Translations under genes and position numbers: made by a program
Assembly (NCBI RefSeq): GCF_900090195.1
Contig: NZ_LT607803.1
Location: 4,862,229 to 4,926,228 of the forward strand
DNA: 64,000 bases
DNA from: Variovorax sp. HW608
GTDB taxonomy: Bacteria; Pseudomonadota; Gammaproteobacteria; Burkholderiales; Burkholderiaceae_C
Direction of reading: 5' to 3'
The notes under the pieces: model-generated
What the model was told of the DNA's origin: nothing
The model's input: the letters and a program-made list of their open reading frames with translations, nothing else
Databases searched by the model: none
Shown: positions 36,255-47,700 of the stretch, piece after piece
Numbering within the stretch: the stretch's first letter is position 1
Layout: each line of letters begins with the position of its first letter

Positions 36255-37247
36255 TCAATCCGGCTTGATGTTTGCGGCCTTGATGACCTGCGCCCACTTC
36301 TCGACCTCGGCCTTCTGGAAGGCCGCGATCTGTGTGGTCGTCATGTCGGCCGGCTGCATGCCGAAGCTCTTGAGTTTCTCCTGCATGTCGGGCTCCGCGA
36401 GGATCGTGCGGATCTCCTTGTGGAGCCGGTCGATGACCGGCGCCGGCGTGCCCGCGGGCACGAAGATCGCCTGCCACGACAGCACCTCGAAGTTCGTGAG
36501 GCCCGGAATGCCCGATTCGGCGACGGTGGGCACGTCGGGCATCGAGGGCAGGCGCTTGGCAGAGGTCACCGCGATCGCGCGCAGCTTGCCGCTCTGGATG
36601 TGCGGGCCCGCGACGACGGTGGTGTCGAACATCATGTCCACCTGCCCGCCGATCACGTCCTGGATCGCCGGGCCGCTGCCCTTGTAGGGGATGTGCGTGA
36701 ACTTCACGCCGGACTTGTACGCCAGCAGCTCGAGCGCGAGATGCTGCGAGGTGCCGGTGCCGGCCGAGGCCGACGACAGGCCGCCTGGCTTGGCCTTGCC
36801 GGCTTGGAGCACGTCCTTCAGCGTCTTGTACGGGCTCGCGTGGTTGACCACCAGCACCACCGGATTGGTGCCGATCAGCGTCACCGGTGCGAAGGACTTC
36901 AGCGGGTCGTAGCCGATCTTCGGATAGAGGCTGACGTTGATCGCGTGCGAGCTGATCGTGCCGCCCAGCAGGGTGAAGCCGTCCGGCGCGGCGCGGGAAG
37001 CGATCTCCGAGCCGATGCTGCCGCCCGCGCCGCCCCGGTCGTCCACCACCACGGTGGTGCCGAGCGCGGAGCCGAGCTTCTGTCCGATGAGCCGCGCGAG
37101 CACGTCGGTGGTACCGCCGGCAGGGAAGGGCACCATGTAGGTGATCGTCTTGCCGGTCGGCCACGCGGACTGCGCGAATGCGGGCAATGAGGGCAGGGCG
37201 CCGGCCAGGGAGGCGAGCGCGGTGTGGATGAGGGTGCGGCGTTGCAT
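36255..37247 (-). CDS. Bug-family (TctC) periplasmic receptor 4
   Basis: 330 aa. The signal peptide begins MQRRTLIHTALASLAGA (RR then hydrophobic, possibly Tat) with cleavage after AFAQ. The Bug domain shows ITYMVPFPAGGTTDVLARL, PDGFTLLGGT, HIPYKGSGPA and MPDVPTVAESG. Last gene of the uronate/aldarate operon on the minus strand, 19 bp after another Bug gene. The ligand is plausibly an aldarate or sugar lactone (inference from position). Confidence 0.93.
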   Translation of the reverse strand: MQRRTLIHTALASLAGALPSLPAFAQSAWPTGKTITYMVPFPAGGTTDVLARLIGQKLGSALGTTVVVDDRGGAGGSIGSEIASRAAPDGFTLLGGTISSHAINVSLYPKIGYDPLKSFAPVTLIGTNPVVLVVNHASPYKTLKDVLQAGKAKPGGLSSASAGTGTSQHLALELLAYKSGVKFTHIPYKGSGPAIQDVIGGQVDMMFDTTVVAGPHIQSGKLRAIAVTSAKRLPSMPDVPTVAESGIPGLTNFEVLSWQAIFVPAGTPAPVIDRLHKEIRTILAEPDMQEKLKSFGMQPADMTTTQIAAFQKAEVEKWAQVIKAANIKPD

Positions 37248-37266
37248 GAATGGGTCTCCAGGGGCC

Positions 37267-38241
37267 TCAGGGCTTGATGTTGAGCTTGGCGATCAGGTCC
37301 TTGTAGTAGGCGTTGTCCCTGGCCAGCGTCTCTTTGAAGGCCGCGCCGTCGGTGTAGGCGTAGCCGAGGTTCAGCTTGTCCATCGCCTCGCGCATCACGG
37401 GCTCGGCGGCGGTCTTGGCCGTGATCTCGCGCAGCTTGGCCATCACTTCGGGCGGCGTGTTCTTCGGCGCGCCGAGCCCGCGCCAGGTGCCGATCGAGAC
37501 ATCGATGCCACGCTCCTTGGCGGTCGGCACTTTCTCGAAGCCCTTCACGCGCTGGTCTGCCATGACCATCAGCATCTTGAGCTTGCCGGACTGCACGTAG
37601 GTCGAGACCTCGGCCGGGCTCACGGCAACCGCCTCGATGTGCCCGCCGAGCAGCGCCAGCACCGCGGGCGCCGCGCCCTGGAACGGGATGTGGCCGAACT
37701 TGGCGCCGGTCTTGTCCTCCAGCGCCGCCGCGGCGAGATGCCAGATCGAGCCATTGCCCGAATTGCCGACGCGCACGCTTTCGGGACTCTTCTTCGCGGC
37801 CGCGAGGAATTCCTCGATCGTGTTCCACGGCGCATCGGCCTTGACCGTGATCGCCGCCGGATCGGCATTGAGCTGCGCGATCGGCTGGAAGTCGTCGTAG
37901 TTGAACTTGGCCAGGCCGAGGTGCGGCAAGGTCAGCAGCTCGACCGTGAGCACCGCGAGCTTGTAGCCGTCGGGCTTGGCGTTGATGACCTCGGTCCACC
38001 CGATCGCGCCGCCCGCGCCCGCGCGGTTCACGACGACCATGCTCTGCGACATGTGCTTGCGGCTCGCGTCCGCGAAGGTGCGCGCGAGGCCGTCGGTGCC
38101 GCCGCCGGGCTGGTAGGGCACCACGAGCTCGATCGTGCGGTTGGGGAAGTCCGTCTCGGCCGCGGCCGGTGCCGCGAGCCCGAGCGAGAGGGCCGCCAGC
38201 GCCGAGATCGCAGCCGCGCCGCGCAGGAAAGTCGTTTTCAA
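37267..38241 (-). CDS. Bug-family (TctC) periplasmic receptor 5
   Basis: 324 aa. TTG 38241 is the start (reads LKTTFLRGAAAISAL) because GGAG lies 8 nt upstream and no ATG precedes the signal peptide. The Bug signatures IELVVPYQPGGGTDGLARTF, KPDGYKLAVLT, GHIPFQGAAPA and KVPTAKERGIDV are present. It follows garD by 53 bp. Two tandem Bug genes after a dehydratase suggest uptake of the acid that GarD uses, or of a close isomer. Confidence 0.92.
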   Translation of the reverse strand: MKTTFLRGAAAISALAALSLGLAAPAAAETDFPNRTIELVVPYQPGGGTDGLARTFADASRKHMSQSMVVVNRAGAGGAIGWTEVINAKPDGYKLAVLTVELLTLPHLGLAKFNYDDFQPIAQLNADPAAITVKADAPWNTIEEFLAAAKKSPESVRVGNSGNGSIWHLAAAALEDKTGAKFGHIPFQGAAPAVLALLGGHIEAVAVSPAEVSTYVQSGKLKMLMVMADQRVKGFEKVPTAKERGIDVSIGTWRGLGAPKNTPPEVMAKLREITAKTAAEPVMREAMDKLNLGYAYTDGAAFKETLARDNAYYKDLIAKLNIKP

Positions 38242-38294
38242 GTCTTGGTCTCCGTTGTTGTCGATGAAAAGGCGAACCGGGCTCAGGGCATCCC

Positions 38295-39884
38295 TCAGGT
38301 CACCGGCGCCGGATTGAACAGCACCAGCGCGTTGTGCAGCTTCCACTGCTCGGCCCAGGTCTTCTTCCTGCCGCTGGCGACTTCGAGCATGAGGCGGAAC
38401 AGCTCCCAGCCCACCTCCTCGATGGTGACTTCACCGTCGGCGATGCGTCCCGCGTTCACGTCCATCAGGTCATGCCAGCGCCGCGCCAGGTCGCTGCGCG
38501 TGGCGACCTTGATCACCGGCACCTCGGCCAGGCCATAAGGCGTGCCGCGGCCGGTGGTGAACACATGCAGGTTGATGCCCGCGGCCACCTGCAGCGTGCC
38601 GCAGATGAAGTCGCTGGCCGGCGTCGCCGCGTAGATCAGGCCCTTCTGCCTCGCCTTCTCGCCCGGCGAGATCACGCCCGAGATCGGCGCGCTGCCGGAC
38701 TTGACGATCGAGCCCATCGCCTTCTCCACGATGTTGGAGAGGCCGCCCTTCTTGTTGCCCGGCGTGGTGTTGGCGCTGCGGTCCACCCGGCCCTTGTCCA
38801 GGTAGGCGTCGTACCAGGCCATCTCGCGGATCATCGCCTCGGCGACTTCGGGCGTGGTCGCGCGCGCGGTGAGCTGGTCGATGCCGTCGCGCACCTCGGT
38901 GACTTCGGAGAACATCACGGTGGCACCTGCGCGCACCAGGAGGTCGGTGCAGAAGCCCACGGCCGGGTTGGCGGTGACGCCCGAGAACGCATCGCTGCCG
39001 CCGCACTGGACACCGACCACGAGTTCGCTCGCGGGCACGGTTTCGCGCTGCCTTGCATTCAGGCGTTCCAGGTGCTCCTCGGCCTGCCGCATGATCGAAT
39101 CGATCATCGACATGAAGCCCACGTGCGCCTCGTCCTGCAGGCAGACCACGTCGAGCTGGCTGTCGGCACTGTCGCCCACGTCGGCGACGTTGCGCTCGTC
39201 GACCAGCGGGATGCTGCCGGGCGGCAGCAGCCGTTCGGGCTGGAGCTTCTCGCAGCCCAGGCTCACCACCATCACCTCGCCGCCGAAGTTGGGGTTGAGG
39301 CTGATGTTGCGCAGCGTGCGGATCGGAATGACCGCATCGGGTGCATCGATGGCCACGCCGCAGCCGTAGCTGTGCTCCAGGGCAACGACGTCATCGACGT
39401 TCGGGAACCTGGGCAGCAGCTCTTTCTTGATGCGATCGACGGCGAACTCGGTCACGCCGGCCACGCACTGCACGGTCTGGGTGATCGCGAGGATGTTGCG
39501 GGTGCCCACCGAGCCGTCCGGGTTGCGAAAGCCCTCGAAGCTGAAGCCCTCCAGCGGCGGCATCGCGGGCGGGCGGGCGGTGGCGATCGGCAGGCCTTCG
39601 AGTTCGCGCGCGGCGGGCATCTTCAGGAGCCGCTCGTGCACCCAGCTGCCGGCCGGGATGTCCTTCTGCGCATAGCCGATGGCGACGTCGTAGCGGCGCA
39701 CTTCGCCGCCTTCGGGGATGTCGACCAGCGCGACCTTGTGCGCCTGCGGCACCTTCTCGCGCAGGGTCAGGCCCGATGGGAAGACGGTGCCCGCCGGCAG
39801 GCCGCCGTCGTTGGCCACGATCGCGACGTTGTCGCGCTCGTGCATGGTGATGAAGAGGGGAGGACGGTCGGAAGTGGATGACAT
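38295..39884 (-). CDS. garD: Galactarate dehydratase (UxaA/GarD family)
   Basis: 529 aa, the length of GarD. The N-terminal SAF-like domain (about 10-100, with HERDNVAIV) is followed by the UxaA catalytic part: [43 protein letters not shown]. It dehydrates galactarate to 5-dehydro-4-deoxy-D-glucarate, matching KdgD and the semialdehyde dehydrogenase encoded in the divergent half of the island. Glucarate or altronate dehydratase activity is less likely but not excluded. It lies 12 bp after the lactonase gene. Confidence 0.92.
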   Translation of the reverse strand: MSSTSDRPPLFITMHERDNVAIVANDGGLPAGTVFPSGLTLREKVPQAHKVALVDIPEGGEVRRYDVAIGYAQKDIPAGSWVHERLLKMPAARELEGLPIATARPPAMPPLEGFSFEGFRNPDGSVGTRNILAITQTVQCVAGVTEFAVDRIKKELLPRFPNVDDVVALEHSYGCGVAIDAPDAVIPIRTLRNISLNPNFGGEVMVVSLGCEKLQPERLLPPGSIPLVDERNVADVGDSADSQLDVVCLQDEAHVGFMSMIDSIMRQAEEHLERLNARQRETVPASELVVGVQCGGSDAFSGVTANPAVGFCTDLLVRAGATVMFSEVTEVRDGIDQLTARATTPEVAEAMIREMAWYDAYLDKGRVDRSANTTPGNKKGGLSNIVEKAMGSIVKSGSAPISGVISPGEKARQKGLIYAATPASDFICGTLQVAAGINLHVFTTGRGTPYGLAEVPVIKVATRSDLARRWHDLMDVNAGRIADGEVTIEEVGWELFRLMLEVASGRKKTWAEQWKLHNALVLFNPAPVT

Positions 39885-39896
39885 GGACGTTCTTGC

Positions 39897-40907
39897 TCAG
39901 CTCTCGAGCATGATGCTCTCGACCCAGTTGGGCCCCTGGCCCGCAGGGCATTCTGCGAGTGCCTGCAGAGCGCCTGTCGCCCCGTCGATCTCGTACAGGC
40001 GCAGCCGATGCGAGCGCTGCCCGGCCGCGATCAGGAAGCGGCCATCCGGCGTGATGTTGAAGCCGCGCGGCTGCGTTTCGGTCGGCACATGGCCGATAAG
40101 CGTCAGCATGCCGCTCGCGGGATCGACCCGGAAGGCCGCAAGGGTGTCGGAGCGCCGTTCGCTGCTGTAGAGGAAGCGGCCGTTGGGCGTGAGATGCAGG
40201 TCGGACGCCCACGGGGCGCCGCTGAAGCCTGGGGGCAGCGAACTGAGTGTCTGCAGCGGTTGCAGCGTGCCGGTGGTCGAATCGAATGCGAGGACGTCGA
40301 TGGCCCCGTCCAGTTCGCCCAGCAGGTAGACGAAGCGCGCGTCGCGGCTGAACACGAAGTGACGGGGGCTGGCCTGCGCGTGCGGCTGCAGGGTGGGTGG
40401 CGTGTTGGGCGTCAGTTGTCCGCTGGCCGCATCGAAGCGAAGCTGCACGACGACGCCCGCGCCCAGCGTGCTGGCGAAGACGAAGCGGTTCGACGGATCG
40501 GCCTGGATCGCGTGCGCGTTCGGGCCGGTCGGCAGCACCTGCTGCGTGGCCTGCGCCACGCCGTTGGCGTCCATCGCATTGACCGCGATCTGGTTGCCGC
40601 CATACGAGGCACTGAGCAGGTAGCGGCCGGTGCGATCGGTCGCGATGTAGGCCATGCTGTGAGGCAGCGGCGCGGCGCCCAGGGGCGTGAGCCGGCCGTT
40701 CCTCGGATCGATCGCGAAGCTCAGCGCCTCGCGCGGCTCCGAGCGCCGCGCGGCGTAGAGCCGCCGGCGGTCGGGGCTCAATGCGAGCGGCATCACTTCC
40801 CCGCCGACCTGGACGGTCTGCACCGCAACGAGCGTGCGTTCGCGGGGATCGAGATGCAGGACGCTGATGTCGCCGCTCTCGGCGTTCGAGACGTAGACGC
40901 AGAACAT
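39897..40907 (-). CDS. Beta-propeller lactonase (6-phosphogluconolactonase/Pgl-like), probable aldarolactonase
   Basis: 336 aa seven-bladed propeller of the lactonase (PF10282) family: repeated blades such as MPLALSPDRRRLYAARRS, HSMAYIATDRTGRYLL and DLHLTPNGRFLYSSERRS, and the closing PRGFNITPDGRFLIAAG. In this locus the product of uronate dehydrogenase is an aldarolactone, so hydrolysis of galactaro- or glucarolactone to the open acid is the natural role (inference). It starts 2 bp after the TRAP permease gene; no signal peptide. Confidence 0.88.
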   Translation of the reverse strand: MFCVYVSNAESGDISVLHLDPRERTLVAVQTVQVGGEVMPLALSPDRRRLYAARRSEPREALSFAIDPRNGRLTPLGAAPLPHSMAYIATDRTGRYLLSASYGGNQIAVNAMDANGVAQATQQVLPTGPNAHAIQADPSNRFVFASTLGAGVVVQLRFDAASGQLTPNTPPTLQPHAQASPRHFVFSRDARFVYLLGELDGAIDVLAFDSTTGTLQPLQTLSSLPPGFSGAPWASDLHLTPNGRFLYSSERRSDTLAAFRVDPASGMLTLIGHVPTETQPRGFNITPDGRFLIAAGQRSHRLRLYEIDGATGALQALAECPAGQGPNWVESIMLES

Positions 40908-40909
40908 CG

Positions 40910-42262
40910 TCAGAACACGGGGTGGCCGTGGATGATCGACGGCAGCCAGGTCGAGAACGAAGGCACGTAGGTCACCAGCGTGATCGCGATGAAGATCGCC
41001 AGGTAGTAGGGCCACGCGGTCTTCGTGGCCTCGCCGATGGAGATCTTGCCGATCGCGCAGCCGATGAACTGCACCGTGCCCACCGGCGGATGCACCAGGC
41101 CCAGCGCGCAGTTGAGCAGCAGCATCATCCCGAACTGCACCGGGCCCACGCCCATCTGGATGGCCAGCGGAAGGAACAGCGGCGTGGTGATGAGGATGTG
41201 CGCGGCCATGTCCAGGAACACGCCCAGGAAGATCTGGATGATGTTGATGTACAGCAGCATCAGCCACGGCGTCGTGGTCGCGGCCAGCAGCGCGGCCTCG
41301 ATCGTGTCGGGGATCTCCAGGTACGCCATCTGGTAGCGCAGCATGTTCGACACGCCGATCAGCAGCAGGATCACGCCGGTGGTCTTGGAGGCCTTGGCCA
41401 GCGACTTGAGCAGCTTCTGCCGGGTCATCGTGCGGTAGACGACGACGGTCAGCAGCAGGGAGTAGGTCACCGCGATCGCCGCGGCCTCGGTGGCCGTTGC
41501 CACGCCTTGCATCACGCAGAACAGGATGATCGCGATGACCAGCAATCCGGGGATCGCGGCGACGAAGGTGCGCACCACCGTGCTCCAGCCCGGGAAACGC
41601 TCGACCATCGTGCTGCCGTCCTCGCGCTTCGGATAGCCGTACTTCGCGGCCTGCCAGTAGGCGGCGACCAGCATGCAGACCATGATCCAGAAGACCGGAA
41701 TCAGCCCCGCGAACATCAGGTCGCCGATCGACACGCCCTTGATGACGTGCCCGGCGATCTCGCCCACGGCCGCCTGGGCCGCGAAGGCGTAGATGATCAT
41801 GTTGTGCGAGGTCGGCATCAGCGCGCCCGAGAGCGACGCATGCGTGGTGACGTTGACCGCGTAGGCTGCGCTGTAGCCCTCCTTCTTCATGACCGGGATC
41901 AGCACGCCGCCCATGGCCGAGGTGTCGGCGACCGGCGAGCCCGAGACGCCGCCGAACAGCGTCGAGGCGACCACGTTGGCGAGGCCGAGGCCGCCCTTCC
42001 AGTGGCCGACGAGGCTGCGCGCGAAGGCGACGATCTTGTCCGCGATGCCGCCGTGCAGCATCAGCTCGCCCGAGAAGATGAAGAAGGGGATGGCCAGGAA
42101 CGAGAACACGTTCATGCCCGAGACCATCATCTGGATCGCCGTCTCGAAGGGCAGGCCTTCATAGGCGAAGGTGAGGAGACAGCTCAGCCCGATCGCGAAC
42201 GCGACCGGCATCCCGAGGACCAGGAAGACCAGGAAACTGAGAGACAGCAGCGTCAATGCCAT
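40910..42262 (-). CDS. TRAP transporter large permease DctM
   Basis: 450 aa, about 12 transmembrane helices, DctM family. LGMPVAFAIGLSCLLTF near the N-terminus, SGSPVADTSAMGGVLIP and NVTTHASLSGALMPTSHNM in the first half, and LNCALGLVHPPVGTVQF near the end are the signature loops of the ion-coupled transport subunit. It overlaps the DctQ gene by 10 nt. With DctP and DctQ it forms a Na+-driven uptake system, most likely for hexuronates given the metabolic genes. Confidence 0.94.
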   Translation of the reverse strand: MALTLLSLSFLVFLVLGMPVAFAIGLSCLLTFAYEGLPFETAIQMMVSGMNVFSFLAIPFFIFSGELMLHGGIADKIVAFARSLVGHWKGGLGLANVVASTLFGGVSGSPVADTSAMGGVLIPVMKKEGYSAAYAVNVTTHASLSGALMPTSHNMIIYAFAAQAAVGEIAGHVIKGVSIGDLMFAGLIPVFWIMVCMLVAAYWQAAKYGYPKREDGSTMVERFPGWSTVVRTFVAAIPGLLVIAIILFCVMQGVATATEAAAIAVTYSLLLTVVVYRTMTRQKLLKSLAKASKTTGVILLLIGVSNMLRYQMAYLEIPDTIEAALLAATTTPWLMLLYINIIQIFLGVFLDMAAHILITTPLFLPLAIQMGVGPVQFGMMLLLNCALGLVHPPVGTVQFIGCAIGKISIGEATKTAWPYYLAIFIAITLVTYVPSFSTWLPSIIHGHPVF

Positions 42263-42747
42263 GATGGAACGACCTCGTGGCCGGAGAATTGGGAGACGAG
42301 GTGCTCGACGGAAAACAGCGTGATCAGCACACCGGCAGCGAGAACCGGGAGGTAGCGGATGGCTTCGGAAATGCCGAGGGTCGGGATGGTGGTCTCGCGC
42401 GTCGACGTCGCCATCTCCACGCCGCCGGCGACGAGCGCCACGGCGAAGGCGATGGTGAGGACGTAGACGACGACCTTGCACCAGAACTGCCCCTTCGGGG
42501 GCAGCGCCTTCACCAGCGAATCCAGGCCGATGTGCCCGGCGTCCCGCACACCGGCGGAAGCGCCGAACATGGCGACCGAGACCACCAGCAGCAGTGCGAC
42601 CTGTTCTACATAGGCGGGCGCGTCATTGAAGGCGTAGCGAAGAACCACGCCATAGACCACCACGCCCAGCAGGCCCACCAGGCAGATGCACGCGAAGTAC
42701 ATCGCCCAACGCGAGAGCCTCGCGTTCAGTCGGGTTAGCAAGGTCAT
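42253..42747 (-). CDS. TRAP transporter small permease DctQ
   Basis: 164 aa, four transmembrane helices (ACICLVGLLGVVVYGVVL, EQVALLLVVSVAMFGAS, VVVYVLTIAFAVALV, LPVLAAGVLITLF), DctQ family, the membrane partner of DctM. The short loop RDAGHIGLDSLVKALPP is typical. It lies 9 bp after the dctP stop and overlaps dctM by 10 nt, so all three subunits are co-translated. Confidence 0.93.
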   Translation of the reverse strand: MTLLTRLNARLSRWAMYFACICLVGLLGVVVYGVVLRYAFNDAPAYVEQVALLLVVSVAMFGASAGVRDAGHIGLDSLVKALPPKGQFWCKVVVYVLTIAFAVALVAGGVEMATSTRETTIPTLGISEAIRYLPVLAAGVLITLFSVEHLVSQFSGHEVVPSWH

Positions 42748-42756
42748 CGCGGCGCA

Positions 42757-44623
<1,867 letters not shown>

Positions 44624-44655
44624 GGAAATTCCGGATCTCTTGTCGTAGGTTATCG

Positions 44656-44668
44656 GTTGTCGTACAAC
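44656..44668. promoter_or_regulatory. Operator-like palindrome between udh and gntR
   Basis: GTTGT-CGT-ACAAC; TTGTCGTA also occurs once more at 44640-44647. The block TCGTACAAC reappears, inverted, at 45561-45569 ahead of the Bug-kdgD-dehydrogenase unit. It is a candidate site for the FadR-type regulator encoded at 44692. Confidence 0.6.
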
Positions 44669-44691
44669 AGCGCGGGGATTATCATCACGCC

Positions 44692-45522
44692 ATGTCGAAC
44701 CTGTCAACGGGGTCAACCTCAACCGCAGATCAACCCGCTTTCGGCGCCCCTGCGCGTCGACGAGGCCGGGGCCTGGCGCATGGGCTGGTCGACGACCTGA
44801 GCGAGAAGATCCGCAGCCAGCAATTGCGTCCTGGCGACAAGCTGCCGACCGAGTCGGCCATCATGCAGGCCTATGGCGTCAGCCGCACGGTGGTGCGCGA
44901 GGCGCTGTCCAAGCTGCAGGCCGCAGGCCTGGTCGAAACGCATCACGGCATCGGCACCTTCGTGCTGCAGCCCAAGGCCGCCGGGATGTTCCGGCTCGAT
45001 GCTTCGGAACTCGCGACCTCGGTCGACGTGCTGGCGGTGCTCGAACTGCGCATCAGCCTCGAAACCGAATCCGCGGGGCTCGCTGCCATGCGGCGGTCCG
45101 AGGAGCAGCTCACGGCGATGCGCGAAGCGCTCGACGACTTCGAGCGCAACGTGGCGGTGGCGGGGGACACGGTCGCGCCCGACTTCCGCTTCCACCTGGA
45201 GATCGCGCAGGCCACGGGCAATCCCTATTTCGCGGACATCATGAGCCACCTCGGCACCACGATCATTCCGCGCACGCGCATCACCGCCATCCGCAACTAC
45301 GACCGGCGCGGTGAATACCTGATGCGCGTGAACCGCGAACACGAGGAGATCTACGCGGCGATCGCGCGGCGCGATCCGGACTCCGCGCGCGCAGCGATGC
45401 GCATCCACCTGACGAACAGCCGCGAACGCCTGCGCATCGCGCAGGAGGCTGCGCGCAGCGCCGCCGAGGGGGCGCCGCAAGCCGATCCGGCCGCTGCGCC
45501 AGGTCCCGCACCCGCGGCCTGA
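44692..45522 (+). CDS. GntR-family (FadR/FCD) regulator of the uronate island
   Basis: 276 aa from ATG 44692. Winged HTH: LVDDLSEKIRSQQLRPGDKL, PTESAIMQAYGVSRTVVREAL. The FCD domain has DVLAVLELRISLETESAGLAA and metal-site residues in FRFHLEIAQATGN and INREHEEI-like VNREHEEIYAAI. The C-terminus is Pro/Ala rich. It sits between divergent halves of the pathway and shares operator-like elements with both, so it probably represses them until a uronate or aldarate binds. Confidence 0.92.
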   Translation: MSNLSTGSTSTADQPAFGAPARRRGRGLAHGLVDDLSEKIRSQQLRPGDKLPTESAIMQAYGVSRTVVREALSKLQAAGLVETHHGIGTFVLQPKAAGMFRLDASELATSVDVLAVLELRISLETESAGLAAMRRSEEQLTAMREALDDFERNVAVAGDTVAPDFRFHLEIAQATGNPYFADIMSHLGTTIIPRTRITAIRNYDRRGEYLMRVNREHEEIYAAIARRDPDSARAAMRIHLTNSRERLRIAQEAARSAAEGAPQADPAAAPGPAPAA

Positions 45523-45560
45523 AGCCAATGGCCTGAAGCGCTGGACATCGTGCCAAACTG

Positions 45561-45569
45561 GTTGTACGA
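45561..45569. promoter_or_regulatory. Second operator half-site upstream of Bug receptor 6
   Basis: GTTGTACGA, whose complement TCGTACAAC is identical to nine bases of the palindrome at 44656-44668. It lies 66 bp before the Bug start, in the only spacer of that transcription unit's head. Confidence 0.5.
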
Positions 45570-45634
45570 TGACTGATAACGTTGGGCCTTGAGCCGATCG
45601 TCATCCCCATTCCATCGCATCCGGAGACAAACGC

Positions 45635-46609
45635 ATGACCCTGAACCGCCGCGACCTGATGTTCGGCGCGCTCGGCGCAGGCCTGATGGCCACGGGCGCA
45701 GCCCGCGCCGCCGATGCCTGGCCCGGCAAGCCGATTCGCATCGTGGTGCCGTATCCGCCCGGCGGGTCGTCGGACATCATCGCGCGGTTGATCAGCGCGC
45801 AGTTGTCGGAAGCGCTCAAGCAGTCGGTCATCGTCGAGAACAAGGCCGGCGCCAACGGCAACCTCGGCGCCGACTACGTCGCGAAGGCGCCGGCCGACGG
45901 CTACACCTTGCTCTTGTGCGACGTCGGCGCGCTGGCGATCAGCCCCTCGGTCTACACGAAGCTGTCCTTCGATCCGTCGAAGGACCTGCGCGGCGTGACG
46001 ATGCTGGCCTATTCGCCGCACCTGCTGGTGGTGCATCCCTCGGTGCCGGCCGGCAATCTCAAGGAACTGGTCGCGCTGTCGAAGAAGGCCGACCTGAATT
46101 TCGCCGTGACCGCCACCGGCAGCGCGCCGCATCTCGCCGGCGTTGCGCTGGAGCGCGCAAGCGGCGCGCGCTGGCAGTACGTGCCCTACAAGGGCGGCGT
46201 GCAGGCGGTGCAGGACACCGTCGCCGGCCAGACCCAGGTGCTGATGAACGGCATGCTCGCGACCTGGCCCCACGTGCAGAGCGGCAAGCTCAAGGTGCTC
46301 GGCGTTTCCAAGCCGACGCGCATGCCGCTGATCGGCGAGGTGCCGACCATCGCGGAGCAGGGCGTGCCCGGCTTCGAATCCGGCACCTGGCAAGGCGTTC
46401 TGGTGCCGCGCGCTACGCCCGATGCGCTGGTGCAGCGCCTGAACAAGGAACTGATCGCGATCATCCGATCGGCCGAGGTGCGTTCGCGCCTCGCCGGGCA
46501 GGGCGCCGAGGTCGTGACGATGACGCCGCCCGAGCAGGACCAGTTCTTCGACAAGGAACGCGCACGCTGGGCGAAGGTCGTTTCCGCCGCGCAGATAAAA
46601 CTTGACTGA
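45635..46609 (+). CDS. Bug-family (TctC) periplasmic receptor 6
   Basis: 324 aa. A twin-Arg-like leader (MTLNRRDLMFGALGAGLMATG, split at the hydrophobic core) suggests Tat or Sec export; mature start near ADAWPGKP. Bug features: IRIVVPYPPGGSSDIIARL, PADGYTLLLCDVG, YVPYKGGVQA. GGAGA lies 9 nt before the ATG. It is the first gene of the plus-strand uronate half, followed by a structured repeat and kdgD. Confidence 0.93.
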   Translation: MTLNRRDLMFGALGAGLMATGAARAADAWPGKPIRIVVPYPPGGSSDIIARLISAQLSEALKQSVIVENKAGANGNLGADYVAKAPADGYTLLLCDVGALAISPSVYTKLSFDPSKDLRGVTMLAYSPHLLVVHPSVPAGNLKELVALSKKADLNFAVTATGSAPHLAGVALERASGARWQYVPYKGGVQAVQDTVAGQTQVLMNGMLATWPHVQSGKLKVLGVSKPTRMPLIGEVPTIAEQGVPGFESGTWQGVLVPRATPDALVQRLNKELIAIIRSAEVRSRLAGQGAEVVTMTPPEQDQFFDKERARWAKVVSAAQIKLD

Positions 46610-46707
46610 CCCCCAGCCTCGCCCACTTCGTGTGGCTCTGACACCCCCTCTCCGGGGGGCAATCCCAGCGGCCCGGCAAAGCCGGTTCCGCGGGATTCCT
46701 GGGCTGA
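46610..46707. repeat. Structured intergenic repeat (REP-like)
   Basis: GC-rich element with two hairpins: CCCCC-TCTCC-GGGGG around 46644-46658, and a nested stem CCCAG...CTGGG (46664-46703) enclosing CCGGC-AAA-GCCGG (46673-46685). The wording resembles dispersed intergenic elements of Comamonadaceae genomes (from memory). It may also act as a transcription end for the Bug gene. Confidence 0.6.
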
Positions 46708-46751
46708 TTGCAGCGATTTTCCTCTGACCCTTTACTTACCACTCCTACACC

Positions 46752-47663
46752 ATGAATCCACAAGAACTCAAGTCCATCATGGGCTCCGGCCTGCTGTCGT
46801 TCCCGCTGACCGACTTCGACGCCAACGGCGACTTCAACAGGAAGGGCTACATCGAGCGCCTCGAATGGCTGGCGCCTTATGGCGCGAGCGCGCTGTTCGC
46901 GGCCGGCGGCACCGGCGAGTTCTTCTCGCTGACCGGCGACGAGTACCCCGGGATCATCAAGACCGCGGTCGAGACCTGCCGCGGCAAGGTGCCGATCATC
47001 GCGGGCGCCGGTGGCCCGACGCGCTTCGCGATCCAGTGCGCGCAAGCGGCCGAGAAGGCCGGCGCGCACGGCATCCTGCTGCTGCCGCACTACCTCACCG
47101 AAGCCGGCCAGGAAGGCCTCGCCGCGCACGTCGAGGCCGTCTGCAAGAGCGTGAAGTTCGGCGTCATCGTCTACAACCGCGGCCAGAGCAAGCTCTACCC
47201 GGCGACGCTCGCCAGGCTGGCCGAGCGCTGCCCGAACCTCGTGGGCTTCAAGGACGGCATCGGCGACATCGAGCTGATGAGCTCCATCTACCTGAAGATG
47301 GGCGACCGCTTCGCCTACCTGGGCGGCCTGCCGACGGCGGAGGTCTACGCCGCGGCCTACAAGGCGCTGGGCACGCCGGTTTATTCATCGGCCGTCTTCA
47401 ACTTCATTCCGAAGACCGCGATGGCGTTCTACCGCGCGGTGGCCAGCGACGACACCGCGACGCAGCATCGCCTGCTCAAGGACTTCTTCATGCCCTACCT
47501 CGCGATCCGCAACCAGGGCCAGGGCTATGCCGTGAGCATCGTCAAGGCCGGCGCCAAGATCGTCGGCCACGACGCAGGTCCGGTGCGCACGCCGCTGACC
47601 GACCTCAAGGCCGACGAGTACCAGGCGCTCGAGACGCTGATCGCGAAGCTCGGTCCGCAGTAA
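46752..47663 (+). CDS. kdgD: 5-dehydro-4-deoxyglucarate dehydratase
   Basis: 303 aa, DHDPS/NAL superfamily barrel. The Schiff-base Lys is in VGFKDGIGD (near 175) and the catalytic Tyr in [24 protein letters not shown] is the family's carboxylate-binding GGTGE motif. It decarboxylates and dehydrates 5-dehydro-4-deoxyglucarate to 2,5-dioxopentanoate, the product chain from GarD. There is no obvious Shine-Dalgarno before the ATG, so translation may depend on upstream structure. Confidence 0.95.
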   Translation: MNPQELKSIMGSGLLSFPLTDFDANGDFNRKGYIERLEWLAPYGASALFAAGGTGEFFSLTGDEYPGIIKTAVETCRGKVPIIAGAGGPTRFAIQCAQAAEKAGAHGILLLPHYLTEAGQEGLAAHVEAVCKSVKFGVIVYNRGQSKLYPATLARLAERCPNLVGFKDGIGDIELMSSIYLKMGDRFAYLGGLPTAEVYAAAYKALGTPVYSSAVFNFIPKTAMAFYRAVASDDTATQHRLLKDFFMPYLAIRNQGQGYAVSIVKAGAKIVGHDAGPVRTPLTDLKADEYQALETLIAKLGPQ

Positions 47664-47700
47664 GCTCGCGGACCGATACCGATTCCCCAAGGATACCGCC

